Assembly (NCBI RefSeq): GCF_030656115.1
Contig: NZ_JAUSOO010000164.1
Span: forward strand, 1 to 50,228
Length of the DNA stretch: 50,228 bases
From: Hydrogenophaga sp.
GTDB taxonomy: Bacteria; Pseudomonadota; Gammaproteobacteria; Burkholderiales; Burkholderiaceae_C
Direction: 5' to 3'
Part shown: positions 1 to 8,073 of the stretch, piece after piece
Numbering within the stretch: position 1 is the first letter of the stretch
Layout: each line of letters opens with the position of its first letter
The notes under the pieces: generated by a model
Database searches by the model: none
Told to the model about the DNA's origin: nothing
What the model saw: the letters and a program-made list of their open reading frames with translations, nothing else
Program-made: the position numbers and the translations under genes

Positions 1-1
1 G

Positions 2-1060
2 GCTTTTGTGCGCATGCTGGGCACGCTGCTGAAAGACCCGGCGCTGGGGCCGCGCATCGTGCCCATCGTGGCCGACGAGGCGCGCACCTTTGGTATGGCC
101 AACCTGTTCAAGCAGGTGGGTATCTACAGCAGCGTGGGCCAGCGCTACGCGCCAGAAGACATTGGCTCGGTGCTGAGCTACCGTGAAGCGCTGGAAGGGC
201 AGATTCTGGAAGAAGGCATCAGCGAGGCCGGCGCGCTGGCGAGCTGGACGGCGGCGGCAACCAGCTACAGCGTGCACGGCCTGGCCATGTTGCCGTTCTA
301 CATCTACTACTCGATGTTCGGCTTCCAGCGCGTGGGCGACGCCATCTGGGCTGCGGCAGACCAGCGTTCGCGCGGCTTCCTGCTGGGTGCCACGTCAGGC
401 CGCACCACGCTGGGCGGTGAAGGCCTGCAACACCAGGACGGCAGCAGCCACCTGGTGGCCGCCACCATTCCCAACTGCAAGGCTTATGACCCGGCGTATG
501 CGGGTGAGCTGGCGGTGATCATCGACGCTGGCATGCGCGAGATGCTGGTGGAGCAACGCGACGTGTTTTATTACGTCACGCTCATGAACGAGAACTACGC
601 CAACCCGGATCTGCCTGAGGGCGCGGCTGAGGGCGTGCTGAAGGGTGGTTACCACTTTGGGAGCTATGGACCGCAGGGTGGACAGCGCGTTGCGTTGCTG
701 GGCTCGGGGGCGATCTTCACTGAGGTGGTGAAGGCGGCGCTGCAACTGGCTGAGCAGGGTGTGGGGGTGGATGTGTTCAGTATTACCAGTTGGAGTGAGT
801 TGGCGCGGGATGGGGTGGCGCAGGCGGCAAGCGAGGCCTATGTAACGCGGTTGCTGGCTGGCAGCACGGGTCCCATCGTTGCTGCCACCGACTACGTGCG
901 CTCCGTGCCAGAGAGCGTGCGTGCCTTCGTACCCGAGGGCCGGCGCTACACCACGCTGGGCACCGACGGCTTTGGGCGCAGTGATACGCGCGCAGCGTTG
1001 CGATCCTTCTTCAAGGTTGATGCTGAAAGCATCGTGGCCGTGGCATCGTCCAACGTGTAG
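2..1060 (+). CDS. aceE: Pyruvate dehydrogenase E1 component, homodimeric type (3' part)
   Basis: The last 352 residues of a homodimeric (AceE-type) 2-oxoacid dehydrogenase E1, the thiamine-diphosphate enzyme that decarboxylates pyruvate and acetylates the E2 lipoyl domain. The gene starts before the window; the reading frame is open from base 2. Recognisable AceE blocks are IVPIVADEARTFGM, the QVGIYSSVGQ loop, TTLGGEGLQHQDGSSH and the C-terminal TLGTDGFGRSDTR. After that last block the protein ends within about 20 residues, whereas E. coli AceE runs roughly 25-30 residues further, so the C-terminus looks shortened. No E2 (aceF) or E3 gene follows; the next genes belong to an unrelated phosphonate operon on the other strand. 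The E1 family call is firm; pyruvate as substrate is inferred from the family, and a paralogue acting on another 2-oxoacid is possible. Confidence 0.9.
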   Translation, partial: AFVRMLGTLLKDPALGPRIVPIVADEARTFGMANLFKQVGIYSSVGQRYAPEDIGSVLSYREALEGQILEEGISEAGALASWTAAATSYSVHGLAMLPFYIYYSMFGFQRVGDAIWAAADQRSRGFLLGATSGRTTLGGEGLQHQDGSSHLVAATIPNCKAYDPAYAGELAVIIDAGMREMLVEQRDVFYYVTLMNENYANPDLPEGAAEGVLKGGYHFGSYGPQGGQRVALLGSGAIFTEVVKAALQLAEQGVGVDVFSITSWSELARDGVAQAASEAYVTRLLAGSTGPIVAATDYVRSVPESVRAFVPEGRRYTTLGTDGFGRSDTRAALRSFFKVDAESIVAVASSNV

Positions 1061-1261
1061 GTTCGGTGATGTCTAGGTGACCATGGAGACGCGACGAACG
1101 TGACTGGCAGCAATCGCTTCGAAGCGGCACCTTGACCGCGAGGGTCACCCCACGGCTGGGTCCGGACATTACGCTTTCAGTGTGAATGATCGCAACTTCA
1201 TCAACCGGTCATTCTCAAAGTTGGTCCGTTCACATAGACCTTCACCTTCAGGACGCTTTTC

Positions 1262-2512
1262 TCAATCCGTGCCGTTCAAGGCAAGCTCAAAGATGTCGTG
1301 ACTCTTGAGTGGCTTCCAAGTGACTTTCTGACGGTAGCGAGCGTTGAGTGGCCGGTTCAGGATCACCGGAACTTTGGCTTCTGAGATGCCGCCATGGGTG
1401 CGCAGTCGATGTCCCTTGAGACCGTCGAGATGGTGGCTGGCGGCTGAGGCTCCAATGCAGACGTCCTCCCGCGAGATCACCACGACGTCGGCCTCGCGAT
1501 CCTCTGGCATGTCGAACATCCGGCAAGCGGTGGTTTTGTTCAAGGCCAGTTCAATGCCATCCATGCCCTGGATGAATGCCATGATGCTGTCGGCATCGAC
1601 CCGCCCTTTGCTCCACACCCGGACAAAGCCTCCGAGTGCGCCATGGTGTGCCACGAACGCATCTGTGATGGGGCACACGACGGTCATTTCATCTCTCCCA
1701 AAGCGCTCGTCCAGCCGGTCCTGCAGCCAGATCACATTGGGTTCACCAGCGGCGTTGCTCTTGTCGCTCATGCCATGGTCCGCCGTCAGGGCCAGGACCA
1801 CATCTTCCTGAGCAAGTCGCCCGAACGCGTCGTCCAGACGCTCGTAGAACCGGCGTGCATCGAGCTCGGTGGGTGACCATTTGTGCTGCACGAAGTCGGT
1901 GAGCGAGAGATACATCAGGTCTGGCCGGTGGTCTTTGAGCAGCTTGATACCCGCCTCCAGCACGAACAGGGAGAGCTCCATGGAATACATGTCGGGCTGT
2001 GGCATACCGACATAGGCCAACACGTTCTCAATGCCGTTTTCGACCAGGGTGCACCGATCGGCGAACTCGGACGAGAACGAGACATGCCCCTGGCTGACGT
2101 CCAGCCCCTTGCCCAGCTGGCGGCGAAGTTTGTCCTTGGCTGTGATGGACACGACCTTGGCCCCCTCCTGAGCGAACCGCGCCAGGATGGTGTCGCCACG
2201 CAGCAGCTCCGGCCCTGTCATCACCACCGGTTGCCAGGTCTTTGTGTCCAGGTAGTAGTTGCCCGAAATCCCGTGACGCGAGGTGGGCGTTCCAGTGATG
2301 ATCGACATGTTGTTGGGGCAGGTGAACGAGGGCATCGAGCCATCGGCCACCGATCCAAAGCCCTGCTCAATGAAGGCGCGCATGTTCGGTATGGCATCTT
2401 CTTGCAGGAGCTGCTCAAGGTAGCGGGGGTCGCCGCCGTCGATGCAGACCACCACCACGGGGCGGGTTGGCCAGCGGTAGTCGGTTCCGTTCACATTCAC
2501 AAATGGGGTCAT
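1262..2512 (-). CDS. phnA: Phosphonoacetate hydrolase
   Basis: A 416-residue member of the alkaline phosphatase superfamily that matches phosphonoacetate hydrolase (PhnA), which cleaves the C-P bond of phosphonoacetate to acetate and phosphate. Visible active-site features are the metal-binding VCIDGGDPRY near residue 25, the nucleophile in SFTCPNNMS (Thr64, the position reported for the Pseudomonas enzyme), LTDFVQHK and LTADHGM for the metal ligands, and RTHGG for the last histidine. The length is normal for the family. It is the last gene of a minus-strand operon, 25 bp after the permease gene, so an imported phosphonate can be hydrolysed in the cytoplasm. No C-P lyase genes are present. 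It ends 201 bp from the PDH E1 gene; that gap shows only a 12-base palindrome at 1115-1126. Confidence 0.93.
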   Translation of the reverse strand: MTPFVNVNGTDYRWPTRPVVVVCIDGGDPRYLEQLLQEDAIPNMRAFIEQGFGSVADGSMPSFTCPNNMSIITGTPTSRHGISGNYYLDTKTWQPVVMTGPELLRGDTILARFAQEGAKVVSITAKDKLRRQLGKGLDVSQGHVSFSSEFADRCTLVENGIENVLAYVGMPQPDMYSMELSLFVLEAGIKLLKDHRPDLMYLSLTDFVQHKWSPTELDARRFYERLDDAFGRLAQEDVVLALTADHGMSDKSNAAGEPNVIWLQDRLDERFGRDEMTVVCPITDAFVAHHGALGGFVRVWSKGRVDADSIMAFIQGMDGIELALNKTTACRMFDMPEDREADVVVISREDVCIGASAASHHLDGLKGHRLRTHGGISEAKVPVILNRPLNARYRQKVTWKPLKSHDIFELALNGTD

Positions 2513-2537
2513 TGTTGTTCTCGGTTCAGGTTGGGTT

Positions 2538-3341
2538 TCATTGGCGTTTTTTAATCAGGCGGTGGCGAGCGCGAGAGGACAGCATCTCGACCACCACCAC
2601 CAGCGCGAAGATCATCAGGACGATGGTCGCGGCTTGGTCGTAGCGGAACATTTCCATGGAGGTGGCCAGTTCGGCGCCGATGCCACCGGCACCGACCAGA
2701 CCCAGCACCACCGACGACCGCACGGCTTTCTCCAGCGCGAACAGGCTGGTGTTGATCAAGCTGGGCATGGCCATCGGGAGCGTGGCGCAAGCGATCACCG
2801 CCGAGGGCGGCGCGCCGATGGCGGCCAGTGCTTCGGTGGGTCCTTCGTCGACTTCCTCAATGGCTTCGGCAAAGAACCGGGCGCAGAAACCCACGGTGTC
2901 CATGATCAGGGTCAGCGTGCCAGCGAACGGGCCGAGCCCGACCGAGGCAACGAAGAACAGGGCCCAGGCCAGGTCGGGCACGGTCCGGATGAAGCTCACC
3001 ACGTTGCGGACCGCCGTCCTGACGAGGGGGTGCGGCGTGTGGTTGCGCGACGCCAGGATCGCCAGCGGCAGGCTCAGCACGATGCCGATCACCGTACCCA
3101 CCAGGGCCATCTGGAAGGTCACCAGCACCGACTGCAGCATGGGCATGAAGCGGTCCGTGGCCGGCGGGACCATTTCCGAGGCGATCCGGCCCATATTGGG
3201 CAGACCCTCGATGAGTTCGGGCAGCGAGATGCCTGCAGCCGCCAGTGACCAGGCAAAGAAGCCCACGAACGCCAGGAACAGCAGAATGGAGACCGGTTCG
3301 GGGCGATCGAATCGGGGCGGCAGTTGGGTGAGATCAGCCAT
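2538..3341 (-). CDS. phnE: Phosphonate ABC transporter permease
   Basis: A 267-residue inner-membrane permease of the PhnE family. About six hydrophobic segments are visible, and the cytoplasmic coupling loop reads EALAAIGAPPSAVIACATLP, the EAA-like motif that contacts the ATPase. The chosen ATG lies 8 bp inside the end of the upstream ATPase gene, the usual sign of translational coupling; an in-frame start 48 bp further upstream would lie deeper in phnC. It works with PhnC and PhnD to import phosphonates. The adjoining hydrolase suggests phosphonoacetate as the main substrate, which is inference from context. Confidence 0.9.
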   Translation of the reverse strand: MADLTQLPPRFDRPEPVSILLFLAFVGFFAWSLAAAGISLPELIEGLPNMGRIASEMVPPATDRFMPMLQSVLVTFQMALVGTVIGIVLSLPLAILASRNHTPHPLVRTAVRNVVSFIRTVPDLAWALFFVASVGLGPFAGTLTLIMDTVGFCARFFAEAIEEVDEGPTEALAAIGAPPSAVIACATLPMAMPSLINTSLFALEKAVRSSVVLGLVGAGGIGAELATSMEMFRYDQAATIVLMIFALVVVVEMLSSRARHRLIKKRQ

Positions 3342-4110
3342 ACATGCTCCTGAGTTGCTGCACATCCAGTGCACTGGCTGGCTCATCAAGCGCCAGTTTC
3401 CCTGCCTGCAGGCCGATCACCCGGTCGGCATAGTGCACCGCGTGTTCCAGGTGGTGGGTCACGAACACAAAGGTCAGGCCCTTGTGCTGTGCGAGGTCTG
3501 AGAACACTTGCATCACGTCCTCGCCCGCCTGTGGGTCCAGACTGGCAACCGGCTCGTCTGCAAAGATCATCTCGGGTTGCTGCATCAGGGCCCGCGCGAT
3601 GGCCACCCGCTGCGACTGACCTCCGGACAGCTCGTCGGTGCGCTGCCGTGCCAGGTGTGCCAGTCCCACCTGGTCCAGGCAGGCCAGCGCATCCTCGCGC
3701 TGCCGCTGACTGGCCCAGCCCTGGTACCACAGTTGCGGGTTGTTGCAATGGGCCATGCCCCCGTGCAGCACGTTGGTGAGCACCGACAGACGGGGCACCA
3801 GGTTGTGCTTCTGGAACACGAAGCCGACGCGGGACCGGGCCTTGGAGAGCGCGCGGCCCTTGAGGGTGCTCACGCAACATCCGCTGAAGTGGATGTCGCC
3901 CTCCTCCGCATCAATCAAACGCATGCAGCATCGCAGCAGCGTGCTCTTGCCGGCGCCATTGCCACCGATGATGGCCAGCCTCTGCCCATGCGGGACTTCA
4001 AAACTGATGTCCGACCACACAGGTGAGGCTGCGCCGTTGAACCGCTTGCTCAGGCCCTGGACCTTCAGTGCCGGAGCTTCGTCGCTGGACGCTGTGGGCG
4101 TGGCGCACAT
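3334..4110 (-). CDS. phnC: Phosphonate ABC transporter ATP-binding protein
   Basis: A 258-residue ABC ATPase. The Walker A motif is GGNGAGKST, the Q-loop is in FVFQKHNL, the signature is LSGGQSQR, the Walker B is MIFADEPVASLDP, and the switch histidine is in FVTHH. The LVPRLSVLTNVLHG segment is typical of PhnC. The start ATG lies one base after the phnD stop codon, and the 3' end overlaps phnE by 8 bp, so the genes are tightly coupled. An in-frame start further upstream would overlap phnD by about 68 bp and is not preferred. The protein energises uptake through PhnE. Confidence 0.92.
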   Translation of the reverse strand: MCATPTASSDEAPALKVQGLSKRFNGAASPVWSDISFEVPHGQRLAIIGGNGAGKSTLLRCCMRLIDAEEGDIHFSGCCVSTLKGRALSKARSRVGFVFQKHNLVPRLSVLTNVLHGGMAHCNNPQLWYQGWASQRQREDALACLDQVGLAHLARQRTDELSGGQSQRVAIARALMQQPEMIFADEPVASLDPQAGEDVMQVFSDLAQHKGLTFVFVTHHLEHAVHYADRVIGLQAGKLALDEPASALDVQQLRSMYG

Positions 4111-4111
4111 G

Positions 4112-4993
4112 TCAGTCCCCGATGAAGCTGGCGTACTCGGGGTAGCCTGCCGTCTTGTACATGGAGCGAACCACGTCATAGTCCTTGTTGGCCACCTGGG
4201 TCAGGAAACGCATGCCCTTGTAACGCTTGACGTGGTCGGCGCCCTGCAGCACGCTGGCAATCAGCGCATCCGAGTTGTCGGCGAAAGCCTTGCGGAATTT
4301 GTCCACCGTGACTGCAGGCACATGTTCACCAGCCATGAGCAGATCGTTGGGCAGGTCCCCCCCGCGGGCGATGATCCGGAAAGCGTTCTGCTGGTTCTCC
4401 GGCTCCTTGGCCAGGAAACCTTCGAGGTCCGAGCGCCCCATGCCGACGGCGTCCAGATCGCCCTTCTTCAGCGCCTCCCAGGCCACGCGGATGTTGGTGT
4501 GGGTGATCTTGGTGTCTTTGAGGGGGTCGAGACCAGCATCGGCGAACAGTTGGATCGGGCCCAAATGGCGCGAGGTCGACCCGACGGAACCGAGGCCCAC
4601 CCGCTTGCCCTGCAGATCCTTGATCGTGAAGTACGGGCTGTCGGCCTTGACCACCACCTGCGAGTAGTAGTTGGGGCGGTACAGGCCGACCACCACGCCC
4701 GCGTTGGCGCGCTTGTGCATCACCACATACTCGGCCGGACCGGCCAGCACGAAGTCCACTTTCTTGAAGCGCAAGGCCTCCAGACCCGCGGTGCGGTTGG
4801 TCACGGGAAGGAAGTCGATGGTCGTGCCCGTGGCGCGCTCCAGCTCCTTCTTGAAAGGGCCGAACTCCCGCTGAAGCTCTTCCATCCCCACCAAATCCGT
4901 GACAGCCATTTTGATGGTCTGCGCTTGAACGGCGAGCGATGTGGAGAGGGCTGAAACGGCCAGCAGACTGGCGCCAAGGATCTTTCGGAACAT
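4112..4993 (-). CDS. phnD: Phosphonate ABC transporter substrate-binding protein
   Basis: A 293-residue periplasmic binding protein of the PhnD family. The start ATG was chosen because it has AGGAG eight bases upstream and opens a typical signal peptide (MFRKILGASLLAVSALS, cleavage after AVQA). The mature domain shows family blocks such as VTDLVGMEEL, DFVLAGPAEYVVM, VGLGSVGSTS and DAVGMGRSDLEGF. It is the first gene of the phnD-phnC-phnE-phnA operon. It captures the phosphonate in the periplasm, and the operon's hydrolase points to phosphonoacetate. The operator-like palindrome at 5049-5066 lies 56 bp upstream of the start. Confidence 0.9.
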   Translation of the reverse strand: MFRKILGASLLAVSALSTSLAVQAQTIKMAVTDLVGMEELQREFGPFKKELERATGTTIDFLPVTNRTAGLEALRFKKVDFVLAGPAEYVVMHKRANAGVVVGLYRPNYYSQVVVKADSPYFTIKDLQGKRVGLGSVGSTSRHLGPIQLFADAGLDPLKDTKITHTNIRVAWEALKKGDLDAVGMGRSDLEGFLAKEPENQQNAFRIIARGGDLPNDLLMAGEHVPAVTVDKFRKAFADNSDALIASVLQGADHVKRYKGMRFLTQVANKDYDVVRSMYKTAGYPEYASFIGD

Positions 4994-5048
4994 GGTCAAA
5001 CTCCTGTTCATGGGTTGAAGATGTGCCAAGCTTAGAGATCGTTTATGG

Positions 5049-5066
5049 CATATTGTTGACAATATG
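5049..5066. promoter_or_regulatory. Palindromic operator between phnD and the GntR gene
   Basis: Perfect 8-bp arms CATATTGT and ACAATATG flank a 2-bp centre (TG). The core ATTGT-TG-ACAAT has the form of FadR/FCD-subfamily GntR operators. It sits in the 129-bp divergent intergenic region, between phnD and the adjacent FCD-type regulator. A TTGACA hexamer (5056-5061) lies inside it and an extended -10 (TGCTACGAT, 5082-5090) follows, although their spacing is not canonical. Binding here by the neighbouring regulator is inference. Confidence 0.6.
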
Positions 5067-5122
5067 GGATATTTTGATTTTTGCTACGATCCTTGTCTTA
5101 TTTCGCCATCCGACACCCTGCC

Positions 5123-5803
5123 ATGAACGCACCTGACTCCATCGCGCTGCTTCGTACACAGTCCTTGACCGGGCTGGTTCAGGAGGCCCTGGAGCAACAG
5201 ATCGTGGCGGGAGACCTCAAGCCGGGTGACCCTTTACGCGAAGGTGCCATCGCCTTGTCGATGGGCATCTCAAGGGGGCCGGTCCGCGAGGCCATCCGGA
5301 TGCTGGAGGCCCGTGGGCTCGTGGATTTCGCCAAGAACTGTGGCGTGCAAGTGCGCAAACTGGATGGACAACAGGCCGCGCAGATTTACCAGGTACGAAT
5401 TCCCTTGGAAGGCCTGATCGGTGAGCTGGTTGCGCAACGCACGCCTGCCGAATCGGGTCAGGTACTCACGCCCATCATGGAGCAGATGGAACGGTTGGTG
5501 AAACAGCAAAACGTGGATGCCTACGCCGGCCTCAACCTGGAATTTCACGACGCTTTGGCGCGCTTGACGGGCAACGCAGCCCTGCACGAGACGTACCGGC
5601 GCCTGGTGATCCAGCTCAAGCTGTTCCGGACCCACACGTTCAAGCACGTGCCAGATACCATCCTCGCCTCGCTGGCCGAGCACACGGCCATCTATCAAGC
5701 CGTTCAAAACCAAGACACCCACCTTGCCAGCCATCTGCTCAGGGCGCACGCTGAAGACAGTCTGCGACGCCTGCGGATCGCGCTGGGTACGCACGCTGCC
5801 TGA
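5123..5803 (+). CDS. GntR-family (FCD subfamily) transcriptional regulator
   Basis: A 226-residue regulator. The N-terminal winged helix-turn-helix (about residues 15-75) contains LREGAIALSMGISRGPVREA and LEARGLVDF, the classic GntR pattern. The C-terminal part is an all-helical FCD ligand domain with the usual metal-binding style motifs NLEFHDAL and LAEHTAIYQA. The ATG in GCCATGAACGCACC was chosen; a TTG 42 bp upstream is in frame but less likely. It is transcribed divergently from the phosphonate operon and probably represses it until phosphonoacetate or a related effector binds. The effector is inferred from position only. Confidence 0.85.
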   Translation: MNAPDSIALLRTQSLTGLVQEALEQQIVAGDLKPGDPLREGAIALSMGISRGPVREAIRMLEARGLVDFAKNCGVQVRKLDGQQAAQIYQVRIPLEGLIGELVAQRTPAESGQVLTPIMEQMERLVKQQNVDAYAGLNLEFHDALARLTGNAALHETYRRLVIQLKLFRTHTFKHVPDTILASLAEHTAIYQAVQNQDTHLASHLLRAHAEDSLRRLRIALGTHAA

Positions 5804-6185
5804 GCAGGCTGAGAGTTTTTCAACCTAGAAACGGCAGTTAGGTCCCAGTTGCCAGGTGATTTTGTTGCACCCAAGGAGGTAAAGGTGCGGGTGATTCTGG
5901 CGATCACATAGACCAGAAACACCGTCTAACGATCTGTTCGAGGCAACCGCTTTGACATGGAGCACCTTGGAAAGGGTAGTACTTGCAGGCCCCTTCGTCG
6001 TCAAGTACAGCCTCATATCGGTTTGCTTCATGGTTCAGGAACTCCCCGCCAGATCGCGTCAGCCGAAAGCAGGCTTGAACCGGTGCCGGCCTTACTCAGC
6101 GCCTAGAACAGCCTGTCTGGCACCGCACTGGCACCACAAAGAAGGACGAGATGGCGTAAGGCAGTGATCACATTCGACCTGCGCA
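5804..6185. other. Intergenic stretch, no convincing gene
   Basis: 382 bp between the GntR gene and the first accessory gene. A 68-codon minus-strand reading frame (5825-6031) is open, but I recognise no family, signal peptide or ribosome-binding site in it. It could be a remnant of a mobile or accessory gene, because G+C starts to fall here. A small inverted repeat GCCTG-AG-CAGGC overlaps the GntR stop codon. Nothing else stands out. Confidence 0.4.
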
Positions 6186-6794
6186 TCACTCCCGCTTCGA
6201 TTTCCATCTCTCCGCCTTGTCGGCCTCCGCTTTTTTGTAACGGTGAAAGGCGTCCATGCATTTCTCGTTGCCGGCGTTGGCGGAATCCGTCATATCGATC
6301 ATGGCTCTATGAAGGGTTTCGCAGTCCGGGTTAGAACAGACGCTGGGCTTGTTTCTGCCGAAGCTCCTAAAGCCGGCACTGACGTGCTCCAACGAATACG
6401 GCTCGCTCCTTGGCTTCGTGGAGGCAATGCAGGCCCAGTGATGGTCTGTCACGTCCCTGATGATCTCCTCGTAAGCATCGCGGTACCGATTGCACTCGGC
6501 CAGCGATGTGGGTGCAATCGGTGTGTACGGTCTAGACACGACGGATGCAAAAGGGTTATAGCCCATCGGCCACCGAGCTTTGAACTCCGCTGCTTTGGAT
6601 TCGGCATACGTCTGGGCAGCGAATCGCTGTTGCACGTCTCTTATCGTTTGTTTATTGGTTAGATACGTGCCCGCGCCTGCCCATTGGGGCAGCAGAAGCA
6701 GAACGCTAAGCCACCTCGCCAAGTTCCGCGAGCTTGCTCCAGCCACCAATGATTGCCTGGGTGGGGTCGAGCAAGATAGTCGGCGCACTGTCAA
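6186..6794 (-). CDS. Hypothetical secreted protein
   Basis: About 202 residues of unknown function. An N-terminal hydrophobic stretch (LARWLSVLLLLPQWAGAG) after a basic region looks like a signal peptide. The rest is hydrophilic, with scattered cysteines (CNRYRDAYEE, HHWACIAS, VCSNPDCETLHRAM, NEKCMDAFHRYK) and a charged C-terminus. No ATG is available near the start. A TTG that overlaps the previous gene's stop as TTGA would give translational coupling; in-frame GTG codons at 6788 and 6746 are alternatives. It follows another small cysteine-rich secreted protein, so the two probably act in the same place. The family is not recognised. Confidence 0.55.
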   Translation of the reverse strand: MTVRRLSCSTPPRQSLVAGASSRNLARWLSVLLLLPQWAGAGTYLTNKQTIRDVQQRFAAQTYAESKAAEFKARWPMGYNPFASVVSRPYTPIAPTSLAECNRYRDAYEEIIRDVTDHHWACIASTKPRSEPYSLEHVSAGFRSFGRNKPSVCSNPDCETLHRAMIDMTDSANAGNEKCMDAFHRYKKAEADKAERWKSKRE

Positions 6795-7111
6795 AGCCTA
6801 CCTTGGGCTCGGCAAGCCGCAAACATCTTCTTTCTGTAGTCGCGCAAGTTGGCCTGGCACTTCGCGAGGCTGGGATCGTTCGAACTGCAAACCGTCTCAC
6901 AGGCTTCAGGACAGGCCAAGCACTCATTGCCACCGCCCTGCGATTTTCCAAGGTTGCGGTTAGCCTCACTGATTCGATTCACCCGGCACTCAATTCCGGC
7001 ATGTCCTTGTAGTGAGTCACAGGGGTTCTTCAACGAGGTCTGCGCATAACCCGCGCTACTCAACACCAGCAGCGACGCAACCCACCAAAGACGAAGACGA
7101 TGTTTGCTCAC
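6791..7111 (-). CDS. Hypothetical small cysteine-rich secreted protein
   Basis: A 106-residue protein with a clear signal peptide (WWVASLLVLSSAGYAQ). The mature part carries eight cysteines in close spacing (NPCDSL, IECRV, ECLACPEACETVC, AKCQ, AACRAQ), consistent with a disulfide-stabilised periplasmic or secreted domain. The start is a GTG with a good AGGAG six bases upstream. The stop overlaps the next gene by four bases, so the pair is likely one operon. A TACAAT hexamer (7159-7164, minus strand) could be its -10. I do not recognise the family. Confidence 0.55.
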   Translation of the reverse strand: MSKHRLRLWWVASLLVLSSAGYAQTSLKNPCDSLQGHAGIECRVNRISEANRNLGKSQGGGNECLACPEACETVCSSNDPSLAKCQANLRDYRKKMFAACRAQGRL

Positions 7112-7285
7112 TTGTGCTCCTACGAGGCAACAGCAGGATTAATCAACCCGCATCGTTTATTGTACGATTTCTTTTTCAAGACTCAGCGCTGCAAGCACGC
7201 GGCATAGTGGGCATTACCGAGCCGAGTTCATCCAATACTCGCCCCAGAGTGAGACGACCAGATCAAGCTCATGGATGCGCACTGG

Positions 7286-7392
7286 TAAGTCATCCGTCAA
7301 AAGTTTCCCGTGCCATATGTGGCGCCATGCAAGGCTCACTGCAGAGGGAAAAACGTAAGCAGATGACTTGGGAAACTTCTTTTTATGACTTA
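7286..7392. repeat. Inverted-repeat unit 1 (arms A and B)
   Basis: Arm A (7286-7309) starts TAAGTCA and ends GTTTCCC. Arm B (7370-7392) starts GGGAAAC and ends TGACTTA. The arms are imperfect reverse complements separated by 60 bp. The same arrangement recurs about 157 bp downstream at 7445-7550. The unit lies in a 461-bp gene-free stretch (7112-7572) of lower G+C. No coding function is evident. Confidence 0.6.
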
Positions 7393-7444
7393 TGCGCCAG
7401 TCGACGCACTCCGGCAGCATCGACAACTGCGATGGCGACATTGA

Positions 7445-7550
7445 TAAGTCACCCTGCAAAAGATTTTCATCACATTCAGGCTCGCTGTGTGAATTCTGTA
7501 GAGTGAGAGCGGTACGCAGATGAAGTGGAAAACTTCATAAAAGTGACTTA
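7445..7550. repeat. Inverted-repeat unit 2 (arms C and D)
   Basis: Arm C (7445-7468) starts TAAGTCA like arm A. Arm D (7527-7550) ends TGACTTA like arm B. Bases 7339-7379 and 7496-7536 align without gaps at 31 of 41 positions, so unit 2 looks like a diverged tandem copy of unit 1, 157 bp away. The four arms lie about 80 bp apart in alternating orientation. Confidence 0.6.
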
Positions 7551-7572
7551 CAGCAACCGATCCATTTTTATG

Positions 7573-8073
7573 TCAAAACTTTAAGCTTGGCAAGGGGGTT
7601 GTAATCTTTTGAAGATGAAGTAATGCGTTGGTCACTCGGGCACGGGCTTCCTTGCTGCAAAATACTGTAAACATTCGTGAGTATTTTTGGCCCCATCCAC
7701 TAAAAAAAATACAGCCTTCTCCATTTTTGCATTCAAATACAAGTTTCGGCCAATCATCATCTTTATCAAGTGGCTGAATCGAAGCAATTTTCCTTATATC
7801 GAAATCGATAGAAAACTCATCTGGCCCCGAACCGTACTTTCCCCGGATTCCAGTGGAATATACAAACTCTAATGCTGCATCATCCTTGGTATATGAGTGT
7901 AAAAACTTAAATCCCGTGGCATATAAATCTGGTGTATCCACCAGAGAGCAGCCAGATTGGTTACTGTAAATTTCTCGAATGGCAAATAGAGTTTCTTCAG
8001 CTGTTTGAGCATGACTTAATTGACATCCAAGAAAGAAAACAGAAAAACAAAATAGTTGGAAATTCGATTTCAT
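7573..8073 (-). CDS. Hypothetical secreted protein (low G+C)
   Basis: A 166-residue protein with an N-terminal signal peptide (FQLFCFSVFFLGCQLSHAQ); the cysteine at the end of the hydrophobic core could also suit a lipoprotein, although the lipobox is imperfect. The mature part contains a conserved-looking core (LEFVYSTGIRG, WPKLVFECKNGEGCIFF) with paired cysteines, and a C-terminal KEARARVTNALLHLQK helix. Codon use is far more A/T-rich than in neighbouring genes, which suggests recent acquisition. The start ATG is unambiguous. I recognise no family; the gene stands alone, with repeats downstream and a palindrome-rich spacer upstream. Confidence 0.6.
   Translation of the reverse strand: MKSNFQLFCFSVFFLGCQLSHAQTAEETLFAIREIYSNQSGCSLVDTPDLYATGFKFLHSYTKDDAALEFVYSTGIRGKYGSGPDEFSIDFDIRKIASIQPLDKDDDWPKLVFECKNGEGCIFFSGWGQKYSRMFTVFCSKEARARVTNALLHLQKITTPLPSLKF

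Noticed and set aside
1262..5803. C-P lyase phosphonate pathway
   Set aside because: Only uptake genes and the phosphonoacetate hydrolase are present; no phnGHIJKLM genes are seen.
6706..6969. An alternative minus-strand frame across the junction of the two secreted-protein genes, ending GWSKLAELGEVA
   Set aside because: It looks protein-like at its end, but it conflicts with two frames that each have signal peptides, and it lacks a ribosome-binding site.
7286..7550. CRISPR array or integron attC sites
   Set aside because: Only four arms, alternating in orientation and diverged in sequence, with no cas genes; the ends do not carry attC consensus and no integron integrase is present.
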